Shown one piece after another: positions 34,112-42,557 of a DNA stretch of 64,000 nt. The stretch comes from UBA981 sp942490995 (GTDB taxonomy: Bacteria; Pseudomonadota; Gammaproteobacteria; Ga0077536): positions 1 to 64,000 of the forward strand of contig CALOBG010000085.1 in assembly GCA_942490995.1 (NCBI GenBank). Direction: 5' to 3'. The position numbers and the translations under genes were made by a program. The number at the start of each line of letters is the position of its first letter. Within the stretch, counting starts at the first letter, position 1. The notes beneath the pieces are model-generated. The model did not search any database. It worked only from the letters and a program-made list of their open reading frames with translations, and was not told the DNA's origin.

Positions 34112-35632
34112 TCAAGCTTCGTACTTGCCGCTGGCGATGATGCCGTTCGGATCGAGGGCGTGTTTGATCGCGGCGCAGGTGTCACGAAACGCCGGTGTGA
34201 GCTGCTGCATATGCAGTCCCTGGTAGGCGGTCGCCGCGCGCCCCACTGAATAGCCGGCCGCGGCAAAGGCCGCGGCAAGGGCGCGGTAGCACGCGTCGGC
34301 GCGACGGGTTTCCGCTTCGTCTTCGCGGTTGTAGATCAGCACGTGCAGGCCGCGCGCGAAACGCGCGCCACAGACGTACTCGCAGATATATTCGAAATCG
34401 TGTTCGGCGTAGATCGCACGCGCCAGGCGCTGGTGCTCGTTGGCCACCGCGCCGTCCATCGGGGTGCCGGGCAGGAACCAGATCAGACCACCGCCCGGTC
34501 GCCACGCCAGCAGCTTGAGTTCGTCGGCGGTTGGCACGCCGCGAAAGGAATCGATATGGATGCGCAGCATGGGGTTGTCTTCGGCGCCGTCGTGATCGAT
34601 GTAGTGTGCCCGACCATCGGCAAGGAAATGTTGCCGGATGCGCTCGATGAACGGTTCCAGGGCCGCATCGCTGGCGCCGTAAAACGCCCCGGAGACCAGC
34701 CACGCGCCGGTCCCGTATTGTTTCTGCAGCGCCTGGCGAGCCGGGGTCGACAGGGCCGTGGCGTCGTTCCCTGCCTGGTATTCGGGATGACTGCACTCGG
34801 TGCCGAAGGCGTAGATATCGTTCGTGACCTTGAACAGGGTCGGCACCACGTTGCTCATTTTCAGTGGCCGGCAGAGGTCGATGATGGTGCCCAGATCCGC
34901 GTCGTCCGGGAACGCAAAAAAGAACGATCGCAGTGCCGGCGGGCGCGGCATCAGCCATACCCCCATGCGGGTCGTGATGCCGTAATTGGATTGCGCGAAC
35001 AGGCCGTCGAGGCGCGGGCCGACCGAATACTTCGAGACGTGCCAGGCCTGCGAATTCGGCAGCGCGCCGTCACCGGTACGCAGCACGGTGCCGTTGCCGA
35101 GCACTACCTCGAGTCCGCAGCTCATGTAGAAATGATCGAAGTACGGCGTATAGCCGGCGCCGCCGTCCATGGTGTTGCCGAGGATGCCGCCGGCGGGTGG
35201 GCCGGAGGTGGTGTCGAGCATCAGTTTATGGCCGCGTGCTCCGAGTTCGTCGTAGAGCTGCTGGTAAGTAACCCCGGGTTCGATGACCGCGTAGGCGAGT
35301 TGTTCGTTGATTTCGAGAATGCGGTTCATGCGCCGGCCCAGATCGACCACAACCTGATCCGGGCCGACCGGGCTGCGCAGGCCGAGGCCCTGGTTCTGAC
35401 CGGTCGAAATCGGGTAGAGCACGACGCCGTGGGTGTTGGCGCTGCGCACTATCGATTCGACCTCCGCGGTGGTACCCGGAAACACCACCCCTGCCGGGCG
35501 CCGATCGCCACCCGGCAGGTGGTTTTCGCCGTAGCGAATGATGGTTTCGGTGCTGAGATTGGTGGCGTCGACGCCGAGATTGTTGCCGACCTCGGTGAAA
35601 AATGCGTCCAGGGCTTGCGCCTGCCTGGTCAT
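34112..35632 (-). CDS. VAO-family FAD-dependent oxidase/dehydrogenase
   Basis: 506 residues from ATG 35632, which overlaps the TGA of the preceding gene (ATGA). FAD_binding_4 domain: RRPAGVVFPGTTAEVESIV, ISTGQNQGLGL, GGILGNTMDGGAGYTPYFDHF. The C-terminal cap domain is of the vanillyl-alcohol oxidase / p-cresol methylhydroxylase type (YICEYVCGARFARGLHVLIYN, ending NGIIASGKYE). Such enzymes oxidise 4-alkylphenols. The usual electron acceptor of PCMH is a cytochrome c; here the coupled partner is a GlcF-like Fe-S protein instead. Confidence 0.8.
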   Translation of the reverse strand: MTRQAQALDAFFTEVGNNLGVDATNLSTETIIRYGENHLPGGDRRPAGVVFPGTTAEVESIVRSANTHGVVLYPISTGQNQGLGLRSPVGPDQVVVDLGRRMNRILEINEQLAYAVIEPGVTYQQLYDELGARGHKLMLDTTSGPPAGGILGNTMDGGAGYTPYFDHFYMSCGLEVVLGNGTVLRTGDGALPNSQAWHVSKYSVGPRLDGLFAQSNYGITTRMGVWLMPRPPALRSFFFAFPDDADLGTIIDLCRPLKMSNVVPTLFKVTNDIYAFGTECSHPEYQAGNDATALSTPARQALQKQYGTGAWLVSGAFYGASDAALEPFIERIRQHFLADGRAHYIDHDGAEDNPMLRIHIDSFRGVPTADELKLLAWRPGGGLIWFLPGTPMDGAVANEHQRLARAIYAEHDFEYICEYVCGARFARGLHVLIYNREDEAETRRADACYRALAAAFAAAGYSVGRAATAYQGLHMQQLTPAFRDTCAAIKHALDPNGIIASGKYEA

Positions 35633-37032
35633 GGTTCGCCCTCCGCGCGCGATGGCGCATAGGTCCAGAAGTTGATGGGCTTGTTCGGCGCCCCGCTCAC
35701 GGCCGGCGCGGGCGTAGCTTTCGGTGGCCACTGCGTGCACTGCAGGTCAGCCAGCGCGGCCGGCCGCGGGCCGCCGGTAGCCCAGTCCAGCAGCTCCGCG
35801 GTATGTACCGTCGGCAGCGCGGTGTAGTGTCCGATCTGGACCAGGCAGCCGAGATTGCCGGCGGCGATGGCGGCGGCTTGAGTCGTTTCGATGGCGGCCG
35901 CCTTGCGCTGTCCGAGCTGGGTGGCGAGATCGGCTTGCAACAGGTTGTAGGTGCCGGCCGAACCACAGCAGAAATGGCGTTCGGGAATGTTGTGCACGGC
36001 GAAACCGGCGGCGCTCAACAGACGTTCGGCGCGCGCGCCGAGGCGCTGGCCGTGCTGCATCGAACAGGCCGGGTGGTAGGCGAGCGGGACGGCCGGGAAG
36101 TCAGCATCGACGCGCAAGGATTCGGGGCTGAGCAGTTCGCTCACGTCGCGTACCGATTGTGCGACGCGCAGCGCGCGGGCGTGCCACGGATCGTCGACGT
36201 CGAACAAGGCAGCGTAGTCTTTCAAGGCGGTGCCACAACCGGATGCCATGATGACGATGGCGTCGATTGGGTGCGGTCCTTCGAAACAGGTTTCGAGTAC
36301 TGCGAGCAAGGCGCGCGCATGGTCGCGTGCCTGCGCCTTGCGACCCATGTGCAGCGGCAGGGCGCCGCAGCACCCGGCGGCTTCAACGCTGACCACCTGC
36401 CAGCCGTGCCGCGTCAGCAGACGCGCGCAGGCGGCGTTGGTCGCCGCTGCCATGACCTGCTGCACGCAGCCGCCGAGCAGGGCGACGCGTCTGGTCGTCG
36501 TGTTCGCGGCTTCCGATCGTTCGGGTTCAGCGGGCGTGCGTGCGCGTTCAAGCGGCGGCGCGAGGGCCGCCATGCGGCGCAGGCTGACTGGCAGCAGACC
36601 ATGCAGCGGCCGGCTCAGTCGAGCAAGGACAAGGGCCAAGCGCAGGCGCGACGGATATGGCAACACCGATGCCAACATCGCGCGCAGCAAACGCGTGCGC
36701 CACGGACGACGATAGTGTTGTTCGATATAGGCGCGGGCATGATCGACGAGGTGACGGTAATCGAGGCGCGCGGCGCAGGTCGTTTCGCAGCCCAGGCAGG
36801 ACAGGCAGCGGTCGAGGTGGTAGACGGTTTTTTTGTCAGGTGCGCCACCGCGTTCGAGCATCGCCCGCATCAGGTCGATTCGCCCGCGCGGCGAGTCGTT
36901 TTCGTCACCGGTCAGCACGTAGGTCGGGCAGGTCTGCGGGCAGAAGCCGTGGCGCACGCAACTGCGGATCACGCGCTCGGCCGCCGCCGTGTCGGGATCG
37001 CTCAACTGCTGCGCAGAAAAGGCCGTCTTCAT
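35629..37032 (-). CDS. GlcF-like (glycolate oxidase type) iron-sulfur subunit
   Basis: 467 residues. Two [4Fe-4S] motifs: CVRHGFCPQTCPTY and CLSCLGCETTCAARLDY. Two CCG domains follow: GGCVQQVMAAATNAA with EAAGCCGALPLHMG, then YHPACSMQHGQ with ERHFCCGSAGTYNLL. This is the architecture of the GlcF electron-transfer subunit. The gene directly precedes and overlaps the VAO-type flavoprotein gene, so they very likely form a complex that passes electrons to quinone. It is not ordinary glcDEF because the flavoprotein is not GlcD. Confidence 0.85.
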   Translation of the reverse strand: MKTAFSAQQLSDPDTAAAERVIRSCVRHGFCPQTCPTYVLTGDENDSPRGRIDLMRAMLERGGAPDKKTVYHLDRCLSCLGCETTCAARLDYRHLVDHARAYIEQHYRRPWRTRLLRAMLASVLPYPSRLRLALVLARLSRPLHGLLPVSLRRMAALAPPLERARTPAEPERSEAANTTTRRVALLGGCVQQVMAAATNAACARLLTRHGWQVVSVEAAGCCGALPLHMGRKAQARDHARALLAVLETCFEGPHPIDAIVIMASGCGTALKDYAALFDVDDPWHARALRVAQSVRDVSELLSPESLRVDADFPAVPLAYHPACSMQHGQRLGARAERLLSAAGFAVHNIPERHFCCGSAGTYNLLQADLATQLGQRKAAAIETTQAAAIAAGNLGCLVQIGHYTALPTVHTAELLDWATGGPRPAALADLQCTQWPPKATPAPAVSGAPNKPINFWTYAPSRAEGEP

Positions 37033-37142
37033 GATCGCTGACCTGTGCGGGGTGGTGGCACGGAGGGACCGCTGCGTATTGAAGCACCCGCGGCGACTGC
37101 AGGCAAAGCAGCGTCGCCCGGCGCGCCGGATTCAGGCCGGCC

Positions 37143-37487
37143 TCACCCTGCGCCTCGCGTGTCGTTCGGATCGTTATCGAAGTGCGAACTGGCCTTGGTG
37201 TAGGCGCGTTTAACTTCGCAGACTTCGATCAGGTAATCATCAAGAAACGTATCGCGTCCGGCGCGCTGCGCCTCGCGATGTTCGGGATGGAGATACCAGG
37301 CCTGCATGTGTTCCTCGCTGTCGAAATACGCGATCGCGAGTTCGCGACCGTCGGCCAGATCGACCTTGTGCAGATCGACGAAGCCCGGCATGCCCGCCGC
37401 CAGCTCCGCCATACGCTGGCCGAGCGCTGCATAAACCGCGCGGTCGTGCTCAGGCTTGAGCCGAGCATAAAACAGGGCGACATACAT
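37143..37487 (-). CDS. ABM-domain small monooxygenase-like protein
   Basis: 114 residues. The pattern FYARLKPEHDRAVYAALGQRM, PGFVDLHKVDLADGRELAIAYF, HMQAWYLHPEHREAQRAGRD fits the ABM/quinol monooxygenase superfamily, with YLHPEHR typical. It lies upstream of the GlcF-like gene on the same strand with a gap of 110 bp, so it may belong to the same pathway. Confidence 0.8.
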   Translation of the reverse strand: MYVALFYARLKPEHDRAVYAALGQRMAELAAGMPGFVDLHKVDLADGRELAIAYFDSEEHMQAWYLHPEHREAQRAGRDTFLDDYLIEVCEVKRAYTKASSHFDNDPNDTRGAG

Positions 37488-37539
37488 CGTTCACTCCTCC
37501 TGTGGAAAACCCGCCATAAACTCGTAATGGCGGTAACGG

Positions 37540-37675
37540 GCGGTAACGGGGACATTCCCCATTGTTTGGCCTTTTTTCGAATATTTAACAGGCAGTTAGA
37601 AAGATCCAACATACTTCGAACGCCTCGCCTGTGGAAAACTTGCGTTAACCAGGAATGTCCCCGTTTCTGGTCAGG
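37540..37675. repeat. dispersed palindromic repeat, copy with enlarged loop
   Basis: GTAACGGGGACATTCC (about 37543-37558) and CCAGGAATGTCCCCGTT (about 37650-37666) are complementary arms, separated here by about 90 bp rather than the usual short loop. This is the same family as at 17404, 52827 and 54690. It lies between dbpA (whose stop is at 37671) and the ABM gene. Confidence 0.65.
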
Positions 37676-39044
37676 TCAGGCGGCGGACGCGGAACTTGCG
37701 GCCTTTGATGGTGCCGCTGCTGAGTGCGCTCTGGGCCGCGGTAGCGGCTTTGCGCTCGATGGCGACATAGCAGCGCCGCGGAACGATATCGATTTTGCCG
37801 ACCTGGTCGGCGCGCAGGCCGGCGTCGCCGGTGAGGGCGCCGAGCACATCGCCGGGACGCAGTTTGTCCTGCCGGCCGCCGTCGATGACCAGGGTGATCA
37901 TGGCCGCGCGTAAGACCCGGTAGCTACCGCCGCCGGTGATCTTCGCCCACTTCAGCGGCGCCCCGGTTGTTTCTTCGATGGCGGCCGCTACGCGACTGCG
38001 TTCGCGGTGCGTACACAGACTTAAAGCCAGACCCTTGCTGCCCGCGCGGCCGGTGCGCCCGATCCGATGCAGGTGGATATCGGGATCGGCGGCCATGTCG
38101 TAGTTGATCACCAGTGGCAGGTCTTTGATGTCCAGACCGCGAGCCGCGACATCGGTGGCCAGCAGCAGCACGGTGCTGCGGTTGGCAAAGCGCAACAGCA
38201 CTTCGTCGCGCTCGCGCTGTTCGAGATCGCCATGCAAGGCGAGTACCGCATAGCCGTCTGCGTCGAGGCGCGTGGCGAGCTCTCTGCAGCCGTGCCGGGT
38301 GGCGCAGAACACCAGGCCTGCAGCAGGCTGATGTTCGTGCAGCAGTGCGCGCAGGGCATCGAACTTGTGGTCCGCTTCGAGCTCGTAGAAAACCTGCCTG
38401 ATGTCGTCGTCCGGCCCGGCCAGGTCGACGCTGACGTCGATTTGATCGCGCTGAAAACGTTTTGAGATCGCGCGTACATCCTCGGCATAGGTGGCGGAAA
38501 ACAACAGCGTCTGACGGGTGCTTGGCAGGGTCGCCACGATTGCTGCAAGGTCATCGCTGAAGCCCATGTCGAGCATGCGGTCGGCTTCGTCGAGGACCAG
38601 CACGCGCACGTCATCGAGCGGCAGCGCCTGCTTACCGATGAGATCGAGGATCCGCCCCGGCGTACCGACCACGATATGGGGCAGGTGGGTCAGCGACGCA
38701 AGGTGAGTGCGTACCGACACGCCGCCGCACAGGGTCAGCACCTTCACGTTCGGCACACACACCGCGAGGCGTCGGATCTCGCGACTCACCTGTTCGGCCA
38801 GTTCGCGGGTGGGGCACAGCACCAGACCCTGGACGGCGGCGAGATCAACATCGAGCACGCTGAGCAGACCGAGCGCGAAGGCCGCGGTTTTGCCGCTGCC
38901 GGTCCTGGCCTGCGCGATAACGTCGTGTCCGGCCAGGATCGCGGGCAGGCTGGCAGCCTGTACCGGGGTCATCACGCGATAGTCGGCCGCGCTCAGACCC
39001 TCGCGCAGAGCGGGTTTGAGGTCGAGGGTGGAAAATTCAGTCAT
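37671..39044 (-). CDS. dbpA: DEAD-box RNA helicase DbpA
   Basis: 457 residues, full length. Motifs in order: Q motif (MTPVQAASLP), Walker A (ARTGSGKTAAF), PTRELAEQVS, DEAD (LVLDEADRML), SAT (LLFSATYAEDV), and the C-terminal helicase motif HRIGRTGRAG. The last about 75 residues form the DbpA RNA-binding domain (GGRQDKLRPGDVLGALTGDAG, VPRRCYVAIERKAA), which in E. coli recognises hairpin 92 of 23S rRNA during 50S assembly. It is divergent from hisC with a 100-bp gap. Confidence 0.95.
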   Translation of the reverse strand: MTEFSTLDLKPALREGLSAADYRVMTPVQAASLPAILAGHDVIAQARTGSGKTAAFALGLLSVLDVDLAAVQGLVLCPTRELAEQVSREIRRLAVCVPNVKVLTLCGGVSVRTHLASLTHLPHIVVGTPGRILDLIGKQALPLDDVRVLVLDEADRMLDMGFSDDLAAIVATLPSTRQTLLFSATYAEDVRAISKRFQRDQIDVSVDLAGPDDDIRQVFYELEADHKFDALRALLHEHQPAAGLVFCATRHGCRELATRLDADGYAVLALHGDLEQRERDEVLLRFANRSTVLLLATDVAARGLDIKDLPLVINYDMAADPDIHLHRIGRTGRAGSKGLALSLCTHRERSRVAAAIEETTGAPLKWAKITGGGSYRVLRAAMITLVIDGGRQDKLRPGDVLGALTGDAGLRADQVGKIDIVPRRCYVAIERKAATAAQSALSSGTIKGRKFRVRRLT

Positions 39045-39144
39045 CGGTCATGATCGCACCGATGCCAGCGCGGCGCGAATAGCGCGGCGCCGGATCTGGC
39101 GCGCAGCATTCCGCAAAACTCGGCAAGGCCGTAGAATCGCGGCG

Positions 39145-40203
39145 ATGAACAGCCTGTGGAGCCAACACGTACGCGGCCTGACTCCCTACACGCCGGGTGA
39201 ACAGCCGCCGAAAGACCAGTTCATCAAGCTCAACACCAACGAGAATCCCTACCCGCCGGCACCGAGCGTACTGGCCGCGCTGAGTGCGGCGGTGAACGCC
39301 GATCTCAGGTTGTACCCGGACCCGGAAGGCCAGGCGCTGCGCGCCACGCTCGCCGACTACCATGACCTCGATCCGTCCGAGGTATTCCTCGGCAACGGCT
39401 CCGACGAAGTGCTCGCCCTGACTTTCCTGGCGCTACTCAAGCACGAGCAGCCGATTCTGTTCCCGGACGTCACCTACAGTTTTTATCCGGTCTACTGTGC
39501 GCTGTACGACATCGCTTACCAGACCGTGGCGCTGAACGCCGATTTCCAGGCCGACGTCGACGATTACTCGCGCCCCAACGGCGGGGTGGTATTGCCGAAC
39601 CCGAATGCGCCGACCGGCTCGGCGCTCGGTCGCTCACAGCTGCGCCGGCTGCTCGAACGCTGCACCGATTCGGTGGTCGTGGTCGACGAGGCCTACGTCG
39701 ATTTCGGCGCCGAAAGCGCGGTGCCGCTGATCCGCGAGTTTCCCAACCTGCTGGTGACCCAGACGCTGTCTAAATCGCGCTCACTGGCCGGCCTGCGGGT
39801 TGGTTTCGCGCTCGGTGATCGGGGCCTGATCGAGGCCCTCAACGTGGTCAAGAACTGTTTCAATTCCTATCCTCTCGATCGCCTCGCGCTGGTCGGCGCC
39901 GAGGCCGCGGTGCGCGATACGCAATATTTTGACAGCACGCGCGAGCGCATCATCGCCTCGCGTACGGCGCTGGCACGCGAACTCAGCGCGCTCGATTTTC
40001 GAGTCCTGCCATCGCAGGCCAACTTCCTGTTTGTTGAACATGCCCGGCTCGACGGCGAAACCCTGCAGCAGGCACTGCGCGAACACCGCATCCTGGTCCG
40101 GCGTCTGGGCCATGCTCGGATCGGCAATTTTCTGCGTATATCGATTGGCACCGATGAGCAGTGCCGCGAACTGCTGCGCTGCATGGCGCTGATTCTGGCC
40201 TGA
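39145..40203 (+). CDS. hisC: histidinol-phosphate aminotransferase
   Basis: 352 residues from ATG 39145. PLP-dependent class I/II aminotransferase. IKLNTNENPYPP is the HisC N-terminal signature, GNGSDEVLALTF the cofactor phosphate region, PNPNAPTGS the Asn site, VVDEAYVDF the Asp-x-x-Tyr motif and TLSKSRSLAGLRVG the Schiff-base Lys. It catalyses the eighth step of histidine synthesis. No other his gene is nearby, so it may serve as a paralogue or stand-alone gene. Confidence 0.95.
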   Translation: MNSLWSQHVRGLTPYTPGEQPPKDQFIKLNTNENPYPPAPSVLAALSAAVNADLRLYPDPEGQALRATLADYHDLDPSEVFLGNGSDEVLALTFLALLKHEQPILFPDVTYSFYPVYCALYDIAYQTVALNADFQADVDDYSRPNGGVVLPNPNAPTGSALGRSQLRRLLERCTDSVVVVDEAYVDFGAESAVPLIREFPNLLVTQTLSKSRSLAGLRVGFALGDRGLIEALNVVKNCFNSYPLDRLALVGAEAAVRDTQYFDSTRERIIASRTALARELSALDFRVLPSQANFLFVEHARLDGETLQQALREHRILVRRLGHARIGNFLRISIGTDEQCRELLRCMALILA

Positions 40204-40418
40204 CTGTCCCGGCCTCGACGCCACGATATACAGCGCCGCGCGGGGAGACTATGCTGGGCGGACGACGGGATCCCGCACGTCTGAATGACTCCCGGCCGAT
40301 CATGCCGGGGCGCTGATTGCCTGCCTTTTTTTGATCGCCACGGTCGCGCCGACCGCAATGACCGCTGCCGGAACGCAGGTGCCTGCGCACCTCGCCGCCG
40401 CCGCAGCAGGGGAACGAT

Positions 40419-40901
40419 ATGGCTCTCGAGATGTTCATGCGCCTGGAAGGCGTCACCGGTGGTTCGCGTAACTATCACCACAAAGGCTGGGCGGACGTGT
40501 TGTCCTGGCGCTGGGCCATGGCGCGTGCCGACGAGGGTGGTGCGGCGACCATGAACGAACTGCACCTGACCAAGTCCATCGGCATCGACAGCCCGGCCAT
40601 GCTCGGCCTGTTCGCGGCTGGAACTCCGATCGCCAAGGCCGAACTGAGCGTCGTGCCGGTGGTCGGCAAACGCGATCAACAGCAGAAGTATGTCGCCATC
40701 CAGTTGCACGACGTGACCATCCAGTCGATCAAAATCAATGGTGTCGAAGAAGAGAATTTCTTCAAGGAAGACATCACGCTCAGGTTCGCCAGGGTCAACT
40801 ACGAGTACTTCGAATATGGCGCCAGCGGGACCGACGGCAAACCGCCGCCAGCCCAGGCGTTCGCCTTTGGCTGGGACCTGGCCAGCAACGCGGCGTGTTG
40901 A
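40419..40901 (+). CDS. hcp: Hcp-family type VI secretion protein
   Basis: 160 residues with AGGGGA before the ATG. The Hcp pattern is clear: FMRLEGVTGGSRNYHHKGWADVLSW, given in part, then LTKSIGIDSPAMLGLFAAGTPI, KYVAIQLHDVTIQSIKING, and a C-terminal beta strand (DITLRFARVNYEYFEYG). Hcp forms hexameric rings stacked in the type VI tube and may carry effectors. No other T6SS component is seen in the window, so this is an orphan copy. Confidence 0.9.
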   Translation: MALEMFMRLEGVTGGSRNYHHKGWADVLSWRWAMARADEGGAATMNELHLTKSIGIDSPAMLGLFAAGTPIAKAELSVVPVVGKRDQQQKYVAIQLHDVTIQSIKINGVEEENFFKEDITLRFARVNYEYFEYGASGTDGKPPPAQAFAFGWDLASNAAC

Positions 40902-40974
40902 TCGAGCAGCGCTGCGAGACTATGTTCAACCTGGTGGATGGGCGCGGGAGGCCGCGCGGTGGAGGACGCCGACG

Positions 40975-41307
40975 ATGGATAACGTAATCCAATTCAAGCG
41001 CGCGCGCTTCGCAGTCGGCGATGTCATCCGCCACCAGTTGTTCGACTATCGCGGCGTTATTTTTGACGTCGATGCGCGGTGTCTGGCCGGCGACGACTGG
41101 TACGACGCGATGGCGCGCTCGCGGCCGCCCAAGGACAAACCCTGGTACCACGTCCTGGTTGATGGCGGTGCACATACGACCTACGTCGCGGAACGCAACC
41201 TGCGCCTCGATGACAGCGGCAAGCCTGTGCAGCACGCGCTGATCGATCGTTTTTTTGATCGCTTCGAAAACGGCCGGTACCTAGCCACCTCCTCTAAGAC
41301 GAACTAG
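40975..41307 (+). CDS. hspQ: HspQ-like hemimethylated-DNA-binding-fold heat-shock protein
   Basis: 110 residues from ATG 40975. It has the YccV/HspQ fold: FAVGDVIRHQLFDYRGVIFDVD, KDKPWYHVLVDGG, TYVAERNLRLDDS. In enterobacteria HspQ modulates Lon proteolysis. The usual hspQ is of this length. The TAG stop lies in the first bases of a palindromic element (41304-41365). Confidence 0.9.
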   Translation: MDNVIQFKRARFAVGDVIRHQLFDYRGVIFDVDARCLAGDDWYDAMARSRPPKDKPWYHVLVDGGAHTTYVAERNLRLDDSGKPVQHALIDRFFDRFENGRYLATSSKTN

Positions 41308-41365
41308 CAGGCTGGTGAAAAACTACTGCGGAGGTCGTGCGCGGCGTTTTTCACCACCCTGCTAG
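41304..41365. repeat. short MITE-like palindrome between two convergent genes
   Basis: CTAGCAGGCTGGTGAAAAAC and GTTTTTCACCACCCTGCTAG form near-perfect complementary ends. The interior matches the right end of the long copy at 28456. The outer TAG of each end is the stop codon of the flanking gene, hspQ (+) and the DUF3106 gene (-). As RNA it would form a strong hairpin and could act as a bidirectional terminator, although it lacks a classical U-tract. Confidence 0.75.
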
Positions 41366-42018
41366 CGTCGCCGCTCCCCGCGCTGCTCCGTGGGCGCCCG
41401 ACGCGCACCGCTGTCACGAATGATCTGGCGCCGCTGCTGAGGTTCGGCGCGGCGCAACTGTTTGCCCAGGTCACGTCGCTCGGCTGGCGGCATGGCGCGG
41501 ATACGCTCGCGTTCCGCCGGTGACAGGCTTTCGCGAAAGTTTCTCCGCCGCTCTGCACGATCGCGGGCCAGGTCTTTGCGAAACGCGGCGCGTTCTTCGG
41601 CCGGGATCGCCTGCCATTGTTTACGCAGTGCTTCCTGGCGAGCCTGCGGCAGCTGGTTGAAATTGCGATAGGCACGCCGCAGCCGGCGCTGCTCGTCCGG
41701 TGGCAGGGCACGGAAGTCGCGCAGCTTCTCGCGCAGCGCGTTGCGTCGCTCCGCTGGTAATTCCTGCCAGCGCTGCCAGCGCGCGCGCGCCGCTCGTCGC
41801 TCGCCGGGTTCGAGCTGTTGCCATTTCTGCGCGCCGCGGCGCAGCCGTTGGCGCTGCTCGGGGCTCAACGATGACCACCGGTCGCGCTGCTCGCCGAGGA
41901 TACGTTGCTCGACGTCGGGCAAGGCATCGAATTCGAGCGCCGTCTCGTCGGCACCGAACGTCGTTGACGACATGCCGAGCAGCAGGCACAGCAACGCAAT
42001 GCCGAGCAACCTATTCAT
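41362..42018 (-). CDS. exported DUF3106-family protein
   Basis: 218 residues with a signal peptide (MNRLLGIALLCLLLGMSS; cleavage about residue 22). The mature part consists of repeated LSPEQRQRLRRGAQKWQQLEPGER-type units, given here in part (LPAERRNALREKL, LPPDEQRRLRRAYRNFNQLP), the DUF3106 pattern: amphipathic, Arg/Glu-rich helices. Function unknown. It is the last gene of the sigma-factor operon; its start overlaps the preceding small gene by 8 bp. Confidence 0.85.
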   Translation of the reverse strand: MNRLLGIALLCLLLGMSSTTFGADETALEFDALPDVEQRILGEQRDRWSSLSPEQRQRLRRGAQKWQQLEPGERRAARARWQRWQELPAERRNALREKLRDFRALPPDEQRRLRRAYRNFNQLPQARQEALRKQWQAIPAEERAAFRKDLARDRAERRRNFRESLSPAERERIRAMPPAERRDLGKQLRRAEPQQRRQIIRDSGARRAPTEQRGERRR

Positions 42019-42223
42019 GGTCTTTCTCGAGCGGTTCGGCGCGGCGCGGTTCGACTTCAAGCATCAGCGGGTCGACCAGTTCGCCGGCGTCGTCCTGCCA
42101 GTCGGCGAGGAACTCGAGCAGTTCCAACGGCAGCGCCTCCGGCGCCTCGGTTTCGGCGCCGCTACTCGAGTGCAAAACCATCATGCCGACCATGCTCGCG
42201 ACGGTCGCGGCCTTAACCCGCAT
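42011..42223 (-). CDS. small exported protein of the sigma-factor operon
   Basis: 70 residues from ATG 42223. The N-terminus is a short signal-like segment (VKAATVASMVGMMVL); the mature part is acidic and helical (ALPLELLEFLADWQDDAGELV). It overlaps the preceding gene by 11 bp and the following DUF3106 gene by 8 bp, so translational coupling is likely. Small LELLEFLAEW-type proteins are often found between anti-sigma-like and DUF3106 genes. Function unknown. Confidence 0.7.
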   Translation of the reverse strand: MRVKAATVASMVGMMVLHSSSGAETEAPEALPLELLEFLADWQDDAGELVDPLMLEVEPRRAEPLEKDHE

Positions 42224-42557
42224 GTCCCTGCTGCGCCAGCCAGCGGTAAAACGCGAGATCTTCAGACAGCGCGGCATCGTCGTCGGCACCGAAGACAAAC
42301 ATCGCGGCCTCGGGGTCGGTAGACAGGTCCGGCGGCAACAGCGGGGCGGGACCGCGCAGGGTGAACAGCAGCGCCAGCGTACAGGCGGTGGCGAAAGTCG
42401 CGGCCGGTGCGTAGCCGAAACGGCGCGGCGGACGGCCGGCACGCTGCACCGCGGTTGCCCGCGCGCGCATCAGGCGCTGGCTGACTTCCGCCTCCAGCGG
42501 CCTGCGATCGATTTCGTCCAGCAGGTCTTTGAGCGCAGGGTGTTTATCAGAATTCAA
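42213..42557 (-). CDS. single-pass membrane protein, putative anti-sigma partner
   Basis: 114 residues, apparently from a TTG start at 42557 that overlaps the sigma gene stop (TTGA). The N-terminal soluble part (about 1-47) is charged and helical; one membrane segment follows at about 50-67 (AATFATACTLALLFTL), then a periplasmic acidic tail. Position and topology fit an anti-sigma-like regulator, but no zinc-binding HxxxCxxC motif is visible, so the assignment is contextual. Confidence 0.6.
   Translation of the reverse strand: MNSDKHPALKDLLDEIDRRPLEAEVSQRLMRARATAVQRAGRPPRRFGYAPAATFATACTLALLFTLRGPAPLLPPDLSTDPEAAMFVFGADDDAALSEDLAFYRWLAQQGHAG

Noticed and set aside
34343..35662. Long open frame of 439 codons on the + strand opposite the flavoprotein gene
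   Set aside because: It mirrors the GC-rich coding strand of a well-supported family protein; no recognisable domain and no ribosome-binding site.
40290..40345. Hairpin CCCGGC...GCCGGG followed by a T run as hisC terminator
   Set aside because: The T run starts about 17 bp after the stem, too far for an intrinsic terminator.
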